The notes below the pieces were generated by a model. That model was not told the origin of the DNA. It worked only from the letters and a program-made list of their open reading frames with translations, and searched no databases. Below, one piece after another: positions 33,354 to 43,925 of a stretch of 64,000 nt of DNA (position 1 is the first letter of the stretch; every line of letters starts with the position of its first letter). Origin of the DNA: Corynebacterium freiburgense (GTDB lineage: Bacteria; Actinomycetota; Actinomycetes; Mycobacteriales; Mycobacteriaceae). The stretch is taken from NCBI RefSeq assembly GCF_030408815.1, contig NZ_CP047355.1, positions 1,426,001 through 1,490,000 of the forward strand, read 5' to 3'. A program made the translations under genes and the position numbers.

Positions 33354-34181
33354 GTGAACCAGCCTCGCCCCCTTGCTTTGTCCCCATCCCGTGCCGGCGA
33401 CTACCAACAATGCCCTTTGCTCTACCGATTCCGCGCCATTGACCGCCTCCCCGAACCAAAAACAGTAGCGCAGGTCAAGGGCACACTGGTACATGCAGTG
33501 CTTGAAGAAATGCACGGAATGCCCCGAACTGAGCGCCTCTACCCTGCTGCCGTAAAACGCCTGAAACCACAGTGGGCGAATATGTGCGCTGAGGACAGTG
33601 AACTAGAAGCACTCGTACCCGCCGACCAACTTTACGACTTCCTTGTAGAATGCCGATCGCTATTGCGAGGGTATTTTGAAATGGAAAACCCACAGGGTTT
33701 CGACGCCCACGAATGCGAAATGTACGTGGACACTGTGCTTCCCAATGGGGTTCCAGTACGCGGATTTATTGACCGAGTAGATATTGCGCCTACTGGAGAA
33801 GTACGGGTAGTTGATTATAAAACCGGCAAAAAACCAATACCAAGGTTTAGCCAACAAGCACAATTTCAGATGCGGTTTTACGCCCTGGTGTACTGGCGAC
33901 TATTTAATGTAATCCCAACCCAGTTGAGACTGATGTACCTCAAAGTAATCGACTCTATGTTCCTAACCCCATCCCAATCTGAACTCGAGTATTTTGAGCG
34001 TGACCTTGGGGACCTCTGGGCAAAGATCGAAAGCGACGGGAAAAGCGGTATCTTCCGTACTAATACTACGAAACTCTGCGGTTGGTGCCCCCACCAAAAC
34101 CTGTGCCCAGAGTTCGGAGGGACACCACCTGCCTACCCTGGGTGGCCAGGAAGTACTGCAGACGTTTCCTCCCGCAAATAG
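33354..34181 (+). CDS. RecB-family PD-(D/E)XK nuclease with Cys cluster
   Basis: A 275-residue nuclease-like protein related to Cas4/RecB/AddB C-terminal domains. Seen: LSPSRAGDYQQCPLLYRF (first Fe-S Cys), GTLVHAVLEEM, the core catalytic motif GFIDRVD...VVDYKTGKKP, a QAQFQMRFYALV motif, and the trailing cysteines LCGWCPHQNLC for a [4Fe-4S] cluster. Orthologues sit near trmI in other actinobacteria. GTG at 33354 follows TACAGT by 8 nt, so the mRNA is probably leaderless. The last 49 bp overlap the convergent ATPase gene. Confidence 0.85.
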   Translation: MNQPRPLALSPSRAGDYQQCPLLYRFRAIDRLPEPKTVAQVKGTLVHAVLEEMHGMPRTERLYPAAVKRLKPQWANMCAEDSELEALVPADQLYDFLVECRSLLRGYFEMENPQGFDAHECEMYVDTVLPNGVPVRGFIDRVDIAPTGEVRVVDYKTGKKPIPRFSQQAQFQMRFYALVYWRLFNVIPTQLRLMYLKVIDSMFLTPSQSELEYFERDLGDLWAKIESDGKSGIFRTNTTKLCGWCPHQNLCPEFGGTPPAYPGWPGSTADVSSRK

Positions 34182-35269
34182 TCGGCAGTATATGGCAAAT
34201 AAAAATCAACCCAGCCTCGCTCCACAATAACAATAACTCCACGATCGATAAGACGGCGGCGATACTGGGCAACCGTATCAGGTGAACGCTGCATATACTC
34301 GGAAATTCTCGCTATTTTCGCTGGCGTTTTCAGTGCAAGCATCGCGGACAAAAACGCTAAATCTAAATCTGACAACGTAGACATCACCGGTTGCACAATG
34401 AGCCGCATAAAGTCTTGCCGTGCTCTTATAACGGCGTCAGCTACATGATCGCCTGTAATCGTCGAATGTTTTGCTGCTCCGATCCAAGCGTAATATCCAA
34501 TATATTGCAGCAATAATGGATACCCTTTGCAGTGTTTAACTGCGGCAGCGAACGCATCTTCTTCCCATGTTGTACCAAATCCTTCCACCGATTTCCGAAG
34601 CACCCGGCGAACTTCCCGTTTTTCCAGCAGTGGGAGTTCTAAAAACTGAAAATCTAGAAGAAATTTCGCTTCCTTTTTATTAATAAAACTCAAATATTCG
34701 ATTCGGTCCACGGTTATAAGAACCATAAAGTTCTCGCACTCTAAAGCAAGTTGCGATAGGTGCGGATAAATATTTGAAATCTCTCCCACTGCGGACGCTA
34801 CTAAGTCATCGATCGTAATAAGTAATCCGCTTTGATAACTACGTAATTTCGTGAGTACCTGACGTACTTGCGTAACCCATTCTGGAGGGCTACTTAACTC
34901 AGAATCCGCCACATTATTTTGATTATTGAAGAGTGTTGGAATGCTCACACCAGTTACTCTTCCACTGTTACGAACTTCGGCAATTGCATCAAATACAAGC
35001 GGAACCTGGGTTTCAGCCAACCGCTCTTCCAAACCACAAGAACCATTTTCTGCAATAACTGCCCACCGATTATCACGTGCACAGTACTCAACCTGATCTA
35101 ATAAGGTTGTTTTCCCGCTCCCTGCAAAGCCTCCTAAAAGTAATAAGCGCGAGTGAAATATCGAGCTTCCTCGAAAAGTTCCAGCGAAATGTGTCATCAA
35201 AGGTTCAAAAGCCCCAGATACACGAGGAAACACCCCAATTTTAGGATTAAAAGGATTTTTCGGCTTCAC
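34133..35269 (-). CDS. orphan P-loop ATPase with possible C-terminal winged helix
   Basis: A 378-residue AAA/STAND-like ATPase of unknown function. Walker A GGFAGSGKT lies at residues 46-54, Walker B is LLITIDDLV near 170, and MVLITVDRIEYL follows as a sensor-like strand. The C-terminal 70 residues (AKIARISEYMQRSPDTVAQY, then RRRLIDRGVIVI) look like a winged helix, as in archaeal Orc1/Cdc6-like ATPases. Its 3' end overlaps the RecB-like gene by 49 bp on the opposite strand. The surrounding DNA is AT-rich, suggesting recent acquisition. Confidence 0.7.
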   Translation of the reverse strand: MKPKNPFNPKIGVFPRVSGAFEPLMTHFAGTFRGSSIFHSRLLLLGGFAGSGKTTLLDQVEYCARDNRWAVIAENGSCGLEERLAETQVPLVFDAIAEVRNSGRVTGVSIPTLFNNQNNVADSELSSPPEWVTQVRQVLTKLRSYQSGLLITIDDLVASAVGEISNIYPHLSQLALECENFMVLITVDRIEYLSFINKKEAKFLLDFQFLELPLLEKREVRRVLRKSVEGFGTTWEEDAFAAAVKHCKGYPLLLQYIGYYAWIGAAKHSTITGDHVADAVIRARQDFMRLIVQPVMSTLSDLDLAFLSAMLALKTPAKIARISEYMQRSPDTVAQYRRRLIDRGVIVIVERGWVDFYLPYTADYLREETSAVLPGHPG

Positions 35270-35743
35270 GACGATACCTCCGTAAACTCACTCAACTTTA
35301 TCAACTTTTTCAGTTTATTCTTGTTCCAAGCTTAGCAAGGTCACTCAGTAACCATTCTATTCTTCGATAGGGTCTCGCTAACCTGCATAAATACAGTTAA
35401 AGGCCCAATCAAAACTGAGAAAGCTTCATATCTGCATCCTGATCAAGTCAACTCAAGGTTTATAAGTTAACAGCGACGCAGTTTATATTTGAAGTTCGTT
35501 TTCGGTTCCTTTTTGTCACCGATTAGGGATAAAATCAAAACGTATTTTGAAATATAGTGAGCTATTCCGGCAAGGCTAGAACATTAGATTTGTGTTTCTT
35601 AGAATAATAAGCCGAATTCCTCGGAGTTTCCTAATTTTAAATTCACCCTTTATCGAATAAATCATTTTCTCATAGTGGTAGAATTGGTGAAAAATAAGCT
35701 ATTTCATTACCCGGACTGCCGCCATAACCAAAAAGGAATACAC
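35270..35743. other. AT-rich intergenic region, no gene seen
   Basis: This 474-bp gap between two diverging genes must contain both promoters. I found no convincing coding frame, tRNA or strong palindrome. The section 35520-35700 is especially AT-rich and has several -10-like stretches (TAATAA, TTTATC), but no single promoter stands out. Confidence 0.5.
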
Positions 35744-36445
35744 GTGCTTTACTCATTAAAAAATGTTTCCAAGACCTACGGAAAATTTCCAGCGGAAGTT
35801 TATGCATTAGATAATGTCAGCATTGAAATTCCTGCCGGAAGATTTGTCGTTGTACTAGGAGCAAGCGGTTCCGGTAAAAGCACACTGCTAAATTTACTTG
35901 GTGGTATGGACTCCCCCACTTCCGGCACCTTACTATTTAATGGCAAAGACATTTCGCGGTATTCGGCAAAGCAGCTTACACAATTCCGCAAAAAAGAAGT
36001 CGGTTTTGTATTTCAATCGTATAATTTACTTTCTGATTTAACTGCTAAGGAAAATGTGGAATTTTCTACCGAAATCTCGGGGCTGCCTAGAGAACTGGCT
36101 GTAACATCACTGGAACAAGTGGGGCTAGGCGATCGTCTTGATCATTATCCAGCTCAACTCTCTGGCGGACAACAGCAACGAGTCTCGATTGCGCGTGGTT
36201 TAGCAAAACAACCCGCTGTTCTCCTATGTGATGAACCAACCGGCGCTCTGGATTTTCAAACTGGAATTTTGGTCTTAGAAGTGCTGCATCAAGTACACAA
36301 AGAGAACAAAACGTCGGTTATTTTAATCACTCACAACCAGGACATAGCGAAAATAGCAGACATGGTTATCACTATGCGCAGCGGGAAGATAATCGAAACG
36401 GTATATAACGACCACCCGCTAAGCCCTGCAGAGGTGTCATGGTAA
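35744..36445 (+). CDS. ABC transporter ATP-binding protein, MacB/LolD type
   Basis: A 233-residue ATPase. Walker [10 protein letters not shown]-loop VFQSYNLL, signature LSGGQQQR, Walker [12 protein letters not shown] and switch His in LITHNQD are all intact. This family energises FtsX-like permeases that export peptides, lipids or drugs. GTG at 35744 is chosen because AAAAAGGAA precedes it; a longer frame begins at 35675. The stop overlaps the start of the permease gene. Confidence 0.88.
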   Translation: MLYSLKNVSKTYGKFPAEVYALDNVSIEIPAGRFVVVLGASGSGKSTLLNLLGGMDSPTSGTLLFNGKDISRYSAKQLTQFRKKEVGFVFQSYNLLSDLTAKENVEFSTEISGLPRELAVTSLEQVGLGDRLDHYPAQLSGGQQQRVSIARGLAKQPAVLLCDEPTGALDFQTGILVLEVLHQVHKENKTSVILITHNQDIAKIADMVITMRSGKIIETVYNDHPLSPAEVSW

Positions 36446-38763
36446 TGAAGTCGCCTACGAAAAACATGTTGCGGCAATTGCGCCGACAACTTCCTTCGCT
36501 TATTGGGCTTATTATTATTATCGCAATGGGCTCCGGATTTTACATTACGATGAAAACGTCGTCGGTAAACTATGAACATAGCTCAAACGAGTATTTTCAC
36601 CAATACGCGCTACCCAATCTTCTTATTTCGGGCAGCGAATTTTCTGTTGAAGATGAACAAAGTGTCGTGCAAATCCCGGGTGTAAAAGCCGCACAGCGCC
36701 GTGCTGTCGTCGATACGCGCCGCGGAGATCATACTTTGCGAATCTTGTCGTACGATATTGATAAGCCGCGAACAAATAAACCATTTATATATAGTGGTAC
36801 ACCACCGACAAAAGCGGAAGAATGTCTAATTACACAAAAATATGCACAGGCGAATAATGTGCAACTTGGAGATCGCATCGAATTTTCGCATAAACAATTT
36901 AACGATTACTGTATCGTTTCCGGATTTGCTACCAAACCAGAGGATCTATATTTAAAGCAAAGTTCGACACAACCAATTGCCGATCCGAAAGACTTTGGCA
37001 TGCTGTATGTTGATACCGGACTTATTGATCGACACCAACTACCTTTTGGCGAAATAGCTATCGTATACGAAGATAATGTCGATAGCGCGAAATTAGATGC
37101 GGCCATTACTGATCGTTTGGGAGATAAAGTAGAATTCGTAACCAAACGGCTAGATATTTATAGCTATAATGCTTTTAAATCTGATGTTGAGCACTTCGGT
37201 CTTATGGCTTACGTGTTTCCGATCGTATTCTTAATCATTGCTTCAATTGTAATTTTTGTAAGCCAACGAAGAAATGTTTTTCGTGACCGCAGGCAGATCG
37301 GAATTCTTAAAGCCATGGGATATAACTCCTGGCAGGTCATGCAATTGTATGTGGCAAGTGCAATTATTATTGCGCTGATTGGCTCCGCTTTAGGTTTCGG
37401 ACTTGCCCAAATTGCTGGTCCCTGGGTAATTGGAAACTTTGATTCGGTGCTTTCTGCACCATTTTTTGATTTCACCGGATCAGATCTGCATGCAATTATC
37501 CCCACCATTATTTCTGTCATAGTGTGCGCCATTGCCACAATACTGGCAGTACGTAAGATCACTGCTATTCAGCCAGCAGAAGCTATGCATGCCGAGCCTC
37601 CAGTACAGGGCAAACATATTTGGATTCAAAAAACAGGGCTCTGGGAACGGCTGAGTTTTAACTCACGTTATGCGTTAAAAGCAATGCTACGTAATCGCGG
37701 CCGATTCCTAGCCATGATTTGTGGAATGACGGCACTACTGATGCTGACGGTCATGTCCTTAGGTTTTCGCGATTCCTTCCGTTTTGTGACATCGAATTAC
37801 TACGACACCGTCGCAGCCTATGACATCTCAATACAGCTACCGCCTACTCCGCTCGAGCAAGGCCCTGATTTTCTCAGTGCGGTTGATACGACCGATCACC
37901 AGCAAGCCCTTGTACTTTCTGGCTCATTGGAATCGGAGTCGACTACTGAAGAGCTACCAATTCTGATTGCAGAAGAACCCACCAAAATGCATAATTTATT
38001 CACTTTGGAAGGTAATCCAATTACCGTAGAGGATGGTGTGGTCATTCCGAGCTATTACGCAGAAAAACTCGACGTTGGGATCGGTGATGTTCTGCGTATT
38101 TCGACTCCGAAAAACCTAGTTGCAGGTGAGGTGAAGATTGTTGATATATCGGATCAAAATTTAGGTTTTACTGCAGTAACTTCGTTTAATACCGCACAAA
38201 AGGAATTGGGATTAGAAAACCCGGTATACAACACTGTATACGTCCAAACTAAAAACAATATTGATTCTATTGTTCGTGCGTTGCAGCAGGAAGATTCAGT
38301 GGTTTCAGTAAGCTCAATCCTCGACGATAAAACCAGCTATCAAAAACTTACAGATACTTTTGGCGTATACACTACCCTACTGGTTTTCTGTTCTATTATA
38401 TTGGGGCTTGCAACTCTGTATTCAATTTCCTCGATTGCACTATTGGCCCGCAGTTACGAATTTATCGTATTACGTGTTATGGGTTATACAACCAGCGATA
38501 TTCTAAAAGCATACACCAAAGAATTGGTGATGCAGTTTTTAATAGCCGCACCAATTGGGCTTTGCGCCGGATACTATCTGACGATCTATTTGACTTCGCT
38601 ATTTTCAAACGATTCAATGCTTTTTGAGGCAAAGATTACGGAAATCAGCTACAGTGTCGGAATAGTTGCAGCATTGATTGTGCTGTTTATTGTGCGGGAT
38701 AATGCAAAGCGGCAGATACAAAAGCAAGACTTAGTAAGTGGATTGAAGTCCCGGGAAGAATAA
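36439..38763 (+). CDS. FtsX-domain ABC transporter permease
   Basis: A 774-residue membrane protein with an N-terminal span (LPSLIGLIIIIAMGSGF), a large extracytoplasmic domain, three spans near 255-370 (the first FtsX domain), another span at about 430, a second large outer domain, and three final spans (second FtsX domain). The RQIGILKAMGY motif before the second span and its copy FIVLRVMGYTT are typical FtsX coupling helices. Substrate is unknown; antimicrobial peptide or lipid export is possible. Overlaps the ATPase gene by 7 bp. Confidence 0.85.
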   Translation: MVMKSPTKNMLRQLRRQLPSLIGLIIIIAMGSGFYITMKTSSVNYEHSSNEYFHQYALPNLLISGSEFSVEDEQSVVQIPGVKAAQRRAVVDTRRGDHTLRILSYDIDKPRTNKPFIYSGTPPTKAEECLITQKYAQANNVQLGDRIEFSHKQFNDYCIVSGFATKPEDLYLKQSSTQPIADPKDFGMLYVDTGLIDRHQLPFGEIAIVYEDNVDSAKLDAAITDRLGDKVEFVTKRLDIYSYNAFKSDVEHFGLMAYVFPIVFLIIASIVIFVSQRRNVFRDRRQIGILKAMGYNSWQVMQLYVASAIIIALIGSALGFGLAQIAGPWVIGNFDSVLSAPFFDFTGSDLHAIIPTIISVIVCAIATILAVRKITAIQPAEAMHAEPPVQGKHIWIQKTGLWERLSFNSRYALKAMLRNRGRFLAMICGMTALLMLTVMSLGFRDSFRFVTSNYYDTVAAYDISIQLPPTPLEQGPDFLSAVDTTDHQQALVLSGSLESESTTEELPILIAEEPTKMHNLFTLEGNPITVEDGVVIPSYYAEKLDVGIGDVLRISTPKNLVAGEVKIVDISDQNLGFTAVTSFNTAQKELGLENPVYNTVYVQTKNNIDSIVRALQQEDSVVSVSSILDDKTSYQKLTDTFGVYTTLLVFCSIILGLATLYSISSIALLARSYEFIVLRVMGYTTSDILKAYTKELVMQFLIAAPIGLCAGYYLTIYLTSLFSNDSMLFEAKITEISYSVGIVAALIVLFIVRDNAKRQIQKQDLVSGLKSREE

Positions 38764-38769
38764 TACAAT

Positions 38770-38815
38770 GGTGGGCTGCACCATAGTTTCTAAAATACCT
38801 ACGGGACAGCCCACC
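38770..38815. terminator. probable terminator between permease and dcu genes
   Basis: The inverted repeat GGTGGGCTG (38770-38778) / CAGCCCACC (38807-38815) sits between two convergent genes. The loop of 28 nt is long and the T-run is weak, so efficiency is uncertain. Confidence 0.55.
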
Positions 38816-38824
38816 TGATTTTGG

Positions 38825-40132
38825 TTAGAGAATGATTGAACCAAAAAGGAATCCGAGGGCAACTGCTAATGCAATGCATAGTGTGCCAGGGATAATAAAT
38901 GAATGGTTGAATACGAACTTTCCTATTCGTGTAGAACCGGTGTCATCCATTTCTACAGCGGCCAACAATGTTGGGTATGTTGGCAAGACAAAAAGCGAGG
39001 ATACTGCAGCAAACGACGCCACTGCTGTAAGTGGGCTCACACCGACTGCTAGCGCTGCTGGCATTAGTGCTTTTGTTGTTGCAGCTTGGGAATACAACAA
39101 TGCTGCGGCGAAGAATAGAACAACGGCCAGCATCCAAGGATATGTTTGCAGTACATCGCCCGAGAGGGTTTTAATGTCTTCGATATAGGCATTAATAATG
39201 GTGGTGCCTAACCAGGCCACGCCCATAACGCAGACACATGCGGACATACCAGATTTAAATACTTGTGTTGTTGCTATCTCGGATGCAGGAATCTTGCACG
39301 CTATGGTGATTACTACTGCGGTAGCGAGCATGAGCGACATAATCGCTTCATTCCTGGGCAATGTCGGATCTTGAATTAGTCCTACTTGGTCTGAAATTGC
39401 CGTGGCATAACACATGACGACCACTATGGCTATAAGGAATATCCAAACAGATAGTTTGCCTTCCTTTGTTGGCACAAAATCCGATCCTTTTGGTGGGACT
39501 ACCAGTCCTTTTTCGAGGCGTTCTTGGTAGACAGGATCGTCATCAAGCTCTTTTCCTAACCGGTTTGATACAAACGCCGTTGGAAAAATTGCTAGGAATG
39601 TGGAGGGAATAACCACAGCAAGCAGTTGGAGGTAGTCAACTCCCACTGGTTCAAGGATGGAAGCCATAAACACAACGGCTGCTGAAATTGGAGATGCAGT
39701 AATTGCCATTTGTGAGGCTACAACTGCGATTGATAGTGGACGAGATGGACGTACTTTCCCTTCTTTAGCTACTTCCGCAATCACAGGTAGCGTTGAGAAA
39801 GCTGTGTGCCCGGTTCCAGCAAATAGTGTCATAAGGTAGGTGACTACTGGGGCTAGATAGGTTACATACTTTGGGTTTTTCCGTAGTAACCGTTCGGCCA
39901 CATGCACAAGAAAATCCATTCCCCCGGCCCGTTGCATTGCGGCGATTGCTGCAATCACAGCCATAATAATGCCAATGACGTCAAATGGAATGTCTTCACG
40001 AGTTACGGGAATTCCCACTAAACCGAGAAGAAGTACGCCTAAGCCACCGGCGAATCCGATTGCTAGTGAGCCAAGCCGCGCCCCCAAGACGATTGCGGCA
40101 ATGACTATAGCAATGCAGAGTAGTAGATACAT
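38825..40132 (-). CDS. anaerobic C4-dicarboxylate transporter, DcuA/DcuB family
   Basis: A 435-residue polytopic protein with about ten hydrophobic segments. Seen: GVLLLGLVGIPVTREDIPFD, LMTLFAGTGHTAFSTLPVIAEVAKE and SQMAITASPISAAVVFM, all characteristic of Dcu carriers. These exchange fumarate or aspartate for succinate during fumarate respiration. Its position directly after aspartase fits an aspartate-to-fumarate route. A strong terminator separates the two, so it probably has its own promoter within 40133-40226. Confidence 0.9.
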   Translation of the reverse strand: MYLLLCIAIVIAAIVLGARLGSLAIGFAGGLGVLLLGLVGIPVTREDIPFDVIGIIMAVIAAIAAMQRAGGMDFLVHVAERLLRKNPKYVTYLAPVVTYLMTLFAGTGHTAFSTLPVIAEVAKEGKVRPSRPLSIAVVASQMAITASPISAAVVFMASILEPVGVDYLQLLAVVIPSTFLAIFPTAFVSNRLGKELDDDPVYQERLEKGLVVPPKGSDFVPTKEGKLSVWIFLIAIVVVMCYATAISDQVGLIQDPTLPRNEAIMSLMLATAVVITIACKIPASEIATTQVFKSGMSACVCVMGVAWLGTTIINAYIEDIKTLSGDVLQTYPWMLAVVLFFAAALLYSQAATTKALMPAALAVGVSPLTAVASFAAVSSLFVLPTYPTLLAAVEMDDTGSTRIGKFVFNHSFIIPGTLCIALAVALGFLFGSIIL

Positions 40133-40226
40133 TGTTGCTCCTTAAGCATTATGCATTTGGGTTATGCTATGGGCTATTAAAAGCAATGCGCATCCGTTTG
40201 CTGATTCTCCTTTTCAATACGAAGAA

Positions 40227-40250
40227 AAAGGGCCCCGCTTGGGGCCCTTT
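40227..40250 (-). terminator. intrinsic terminator after aspA
   Basis: AAAGGGCCCC / GGGGCCCTTT with the tetraloop GCTT forms a 10-bp stem. On the minus strand it is followed by TTTTTC. It lies 6 bp after the aspA stop. Confidence 0.9.
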
Positions 40251-40255
40251 CTTAG

Positions 40256-41809
40256 TTAGTTATCTAGATACAACTTTCCGCGGAATACGGGGTGCATAAG
40301 GTTTTCTTTTGAAAGCACCTGGTCCAGTGTTTTCTTATCCATTAGACCTTTTTCCAGCACCAGTTCGCGTACAGATTTACCGGTCGCTGCAGCTTCCTTA
40401 CCAATAAGGTCACCATTGTGGTGCCCAATAAATGGGTTTAGGTAAGTCACAATACCAATAGAATTCTCTACATATGCCCGGCAGACGTCTTCATTGGCAG
40501 TAATGTCTTGCACGCACTTCGTGCGAAGCGTCTCCGCCGCATTGCCAAGGAATCGGATTGACTGGAAGAGCGCTTCACCGATAACGGGTTCCATTACATT
40601 GAGTTGCAGCTGTCCTGCTTCAGCTGCCATGGTAACCGTGAGGTCATTGCCAAAGACTTTAAAGCAGACTTGGTTTACCACTTCCGGAATCACCGGGTTT
40701 ACCTTCGCCGGCATAATAGACGAACCTGCAGCTCGTGGTGGCAAATTGATTTCATTAAAGCCAGCGCGAGGCCCTGAGGAAAGCAAGCGGAGGTCATTAC
40801 AAATCTTAGAAAGTTTCATTGCAGCCCGTTTAACTGCTGCATGTGCGAGTACATAGGCACCAGTATCGGATGTTGCTTCAATAAGGTCGCGCGCAGATTT
40901 AATTTGCAGACCGGTGACTTCTGATAGCGTCGCAGTGACTTGATGGCGGTATCCTGCTGGTGTATTTACACCAGTACCAATGGCTGTGGCACCAAGGTTG
41001 ATTTCCAAGAGGCGATCAGCGGACATACGCAAAATGGCTTGTTCTTCGGCCAAATTATGCGCAAATGCTTGGAATTCTTCTCCAAGCGTCATTGGAACTG
41101 CGTCTTGTAGTTGGGTGCGTCCCATTTTGAGGATATCTACAAATTCTGTTCCTTTAAGATGGAATGCTTTTTGTAGAGCATCAATGCGTTCAATAAGAAC
41201 TTGCATTGCGGCATAGACACCCAAACGGAATCCGGTGGGATATGCATCATTGGTTGACTGGCTCATATTCACATCGTCGTTAGGATTAATGATGTCATAT
41301 GAGCCTTTTGGCTTGCCAAGGTATTCCAGTGCCAGGTTTGCAATCACTTCATTGGTATTCATATTGAGGCTGGTGCCAGCACCACCCTGGAATACATCGA
41401 GCGGGAACTGGTCCATACAGCGCCCGTGCTCAAGAATTTGATCACATGCCCATACAATTGCTTCACATTTTTCGCTTGGAAGGGTGTGCAATCTACGGTT
41501 TGCTAGCGCACAAGCCTTCTTTACTTGCACCATACCGCGAATAAATTCGGGAATTTGATTAATAGTGGTACGCGAAATTTGATAGTTATCGATTGCCCGC
41601 AAAGTATGCACGCCGTAATAAGCGTCATTTGGGACTTTCATTTCGCCAAGGAGATCAACTTCAATTCGATAGCCTTCGGTGCTATCAGACTTTTTTGCAT
41701 TTTTTGCTTTTGGTTTCTCAACTGCTGGAGTATCGGCCTTCACTGCATCAGTTTTTTCTTTTTCAGGTTTAGTTTCCTCAGCGGCAGTTTGGATCTTCTT
41801 TTTGTTCAT
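40256..41809 (-). CDS. aspA: aspartate ammonia-lyase
   Basis: A 517-residue fumarase/aspartase superfamily enzyme that converts aspartate to fumarate and ammonia. Seen: [20 protein letters not shown], the aspartase/fumarase signature [11 protein letters not shown], and [16 protein letters not shown]. The first 45 residues are a Lys/Glu-rich, probably disordered extension before [11 protein letters not shown]; a similar extension exists in C. glutamicum aspartase as I recall. ATG at 41809 with GGAGG is preferred; a longer frame reaches 41953 but adds nothing conserved. Confidence 0.93.
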   Translation of the reverse strand: MNKKKIQTAAEETKPEKEKTDAVKADTPAVEKPKAKNAKKSDSTEGYRIEVDLLGEMKVPNDAYYGVHTLRAIDNYQISRTTINQIPEFIRGMVQVKKACALANRRLHTLPSEKCEAIVWACDQILEHGRCMDQFPLDVFQGGAGTSLNMNTNEVIANLALEYLGKPKGSYDIINPNDDVNMSQSTNDAYPTGFRLGVYAAMQVLIERIDALQKAFHLKGTEFVDILKMGRTQLQDAVPMTLGEEFQAFAHNLAEEQAILRMSADRLLEINLGATAIGTGVNTPAGYRHQVTATLSEVTGLQIKSARDLIEATSDTGAYVLAHAAVKRAAMKLSKICNDLRLLSSGPRAGFNEINLPPRAAGSSIMPAKVNPVIPEVVNQVCFKVFGNDLTVTMAAEAGQLQLNVMEPVIGEALFQSIRFLGNAAETLRTKCVQDITANEDVCRAYVENSIGIVTYLNPFIGHHNGDLIGKEAAATGKSVRELVLEKGLMDKKTLDQVLSKENLMHPVFRGKLYLDN

Positions 41810-42069
41810 GAGTGCGTATCCTCCATCAAGTTGGAAACGGGGAATATAGTTCCGATTGTACGCATAGCGATAACTAATTTTTGCTGCTAGAGATAAGGCC
41901 TTGATACTTCGCAAAAGCAATACACGAACGGGGGTAGCGAAATTCTTGTCCACCCCTACAGCGATACCACTATTAGTTTAAGTTTTGTAAAAACTCAGTA
42001 AAAATAAATATTTACCAATGCCCCCCGACACGCATACTTAGCTTGCACCCCTGCGGCGTCGAAACGCGT

Positions 42070-42915
42070 CTAAATGCGGGCAATCCGAATTTCCGAAGCC
42101 AGAATTGCTTGTGCGCCAAGTGCAGCCAGCTCATCCATAATTGCATTCGCCTGACGTTTCGGAACCATTGCACGCACTGCAACCCAATCCTCTAGTGCCA
42201 ATGGAGACACCGTTGGTCCGGAAATCCCGGGCGTAATTTTGGTCGCCAAATCCAATAATGTGCGGGGCACATTGTAATCAAGCATAAGGAAATTCTGCGC
42301 ATGCAAAATACCTTCCACACGCCGCAAAAGCACCTGCTGCTCAGGGGTTACCAGTGCGTCTCGACGCCCCACAATCACTGCCTCCGACGCCACCAGCGGC
42401 TCTCCAAAAGGCTCTAACCCTTGTTGCCGCAGGGTTCGTCCAGTTGAAACAACGTCTGCAATAGCATCCGCGACACCTAATTTAATGGAAATCTCGACCG
42501 CACCATCCAGCCGAATAACTTCTGCATCGATCCCATGTCGAGCCAAATCTTTGCGCACAAGATTCGGATATGATGTGGCGATTCGCTTGCCTTGTAGCTT
42601 TTCAATTGTCCAATCTGCATCGCGCGGGGCAGCATAACGAAACGAAGAAGCACCAAATCCTAGGGTAAGTACTTCCTGCACATTTGCTAGCGAATCTGCG
42701 GCGAGATCACGACCAGTAATTCCTAAATCTAAATGACCATTTGCAACATAGATTGCAATATCTTTGGGTCGAAGAAAGAAGAATTCAACATTATTTGTTT
42801 TATCTACTACGGTAAGCGCTTTGGTATCACCCCGGCCAACATATCCGGCTTCGCGCAAAATTTCTACGGCCGCTTCGGAGAGTGATCCTTTATTCGGAAC
42901 AGCAACTTTTAGCAT
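42070..42915 (-). CDS. hisG: ATP phosphoribosyltransferase
   Basis: A 281-residue long-form HisG catalysing the first step of histidine synthesis (ATP + PRPP). Seen: [51 protein letters not shown], and the C-terminal ACT-like regulatory domain for histidine feedback ([20 protein letters not shown]). AGGGGGAA precedes the ATG. It is 8 bp after the HAD-HisE gene. Confidence 0.95.
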   Translation of the reverse strand: MLKVAVPNKGSLSEAAVEILREAGYVGRGDTKALTVVDKTNNVEFFFLRPKDIAIYVANGHLDLGITGRDLAADSLANVQEVLTLGFGASSFRYAAPRDADWTIEKLQGKRIATSYPNLVRKDLARHGIDAEVIRLDGAVEISIKLGVADAIADVVSTGRTLRQQGLEPFGEPLVASEAVIVGRRDALVTPEQQVLLRRVEGILHAQNFLMLDYNVPRTLLDLATKITPGISGPTVSPLALEDWVAVRAMVPKRQANAIMDELAALGAQAILASEIRIARI

Positions 42916-42923
42916 GATTCCCC

Positions 42924-43811
42924 CTATAGGTATTTATATACGTCTTCGGGGGTAATACCACGGGCTACCATTATGACCTGGGTCCAATATATGAGTTGCG
43001 AGATTTCTTCCGCAAGCTCCTCATCCGACTGGTATTCGGCAGCTAACCAGACTTCGCCTGCTTCCTCAATAACCTTTTTGCCAAGTGTATGAACTCCCTT
43101 ATCAAGGGCGGCAACGGTGCCAGAGCCTTCAGGGCGAGTCTCCACGCGCTGAAGCAGTTCGGTATAGAGCGAGTCAAATGTTTTCACGCGTGACATTCTT
43201 TCATACCACTCGCGCACCTCACCCACGCCCACCCCCTCAAACGAAGATATTTGGGTCACATCAATAACCCGGCAACCTGCGGCACTCGCGGCCGCTATAC
43301 CTGCACGCGAATCTTCAAAAACTAAACATTCGTCCGGCCGAACACCAAGTCTTTGAGCAGCCGTTCGATACCCTTCCGGATTCGGCTTTCCTTCCGAAAC
43401 TTCATCGCCAGTAATACTGCCAGCAAAACGATGAACCCCTATTGCCCGGATAGCTGGCGCCGCAAGTACACGCGGTGTATTCGTCACAACAAACGATGGA
43501 ATTTCGGCTTGATTAAGGGCATCCAGAAGCTCTACGACCCCTTCAGAAATATGTGCTTGCGGATACAGTTGTTGCATCCGGTCAAGCATTTGCTGATAAT
43601 AACGTGCAATATCCTTGTCCGAGAGGGTGATTCCAGCGTGTTCCGCACAAATTGCCGCAGTATGGGCAAATGTTCCACCAATTGTACGACGCTGTAGTTC
43701 CGATGGAATTCGACGCCCCATAGCCTCACTCATTTCATATGTTGCCTGAGCCCATAAAGGCTCAGAATCCATAAGTGTGCCGTCCATATCCCACAAAATC
43801 GCTTTCAGCAT
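42924..43811 (-). CDS. hisE: HAD phosphatase - HisE (phosphoribosyl-ATP pyrophosphatase) fusion
   Basis: A 295-residue two-domain protein. Residues 1 to about 205 are a beta-phosphoglucomutase-like HAD hydrolase: nucleophile motif [14 protein letters not shown] (D8, D10), [15 protein letters not shown] and [11 protein letters not shown]. Residues 209-295 are a full-length HisE ([41 protein letters not shown]), the second step of histidine synthesis. The junction is in frame with no stop. The HisE part begins exactly at a GTG (43187) that would give an 87-residue stand-alone HisE, preceded by GAAAGAA, so internal initiation is also possible. hisG follows after 8 bp. Confidence 0.88.
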   Translation of the reverse strand: MLKAILWDMDGTLMDSEPLWAQATYEMSEAMGRRIPSELQRRTIGGTFAHTAAICAEHAGITLSDKDIARYYQQMLDRMQQLYPQAHISEGVVELLDALNQAEIPSFVVTNTPRVLAAPAIRAIGVHRFAGSITGDEVSEGKPNPEGYRTAAQRLGVRPDECLVFEDSRAGIAAASAAGCRVIDVTQISSFEGVGVGEVREWYERMSRVKTFDSLYTELLQRVETRPEGSGTVAALDKGVHTLGKKVIEEAGEVWLAAEYQSDEELAEEISQLIYWTQVIMVARGITPEDVYKYL

Positions 43812-43925
43812 ATTTCCGAGTGTACTTGCGATTTTGTGAGCACTAAAAAGCCAGAAAAGTAGAAACCACGCAAGTTTCGAACGAATTTACCACTATATGT
43901 CTCTTTTTAACTGTAGGGTGGCCGT

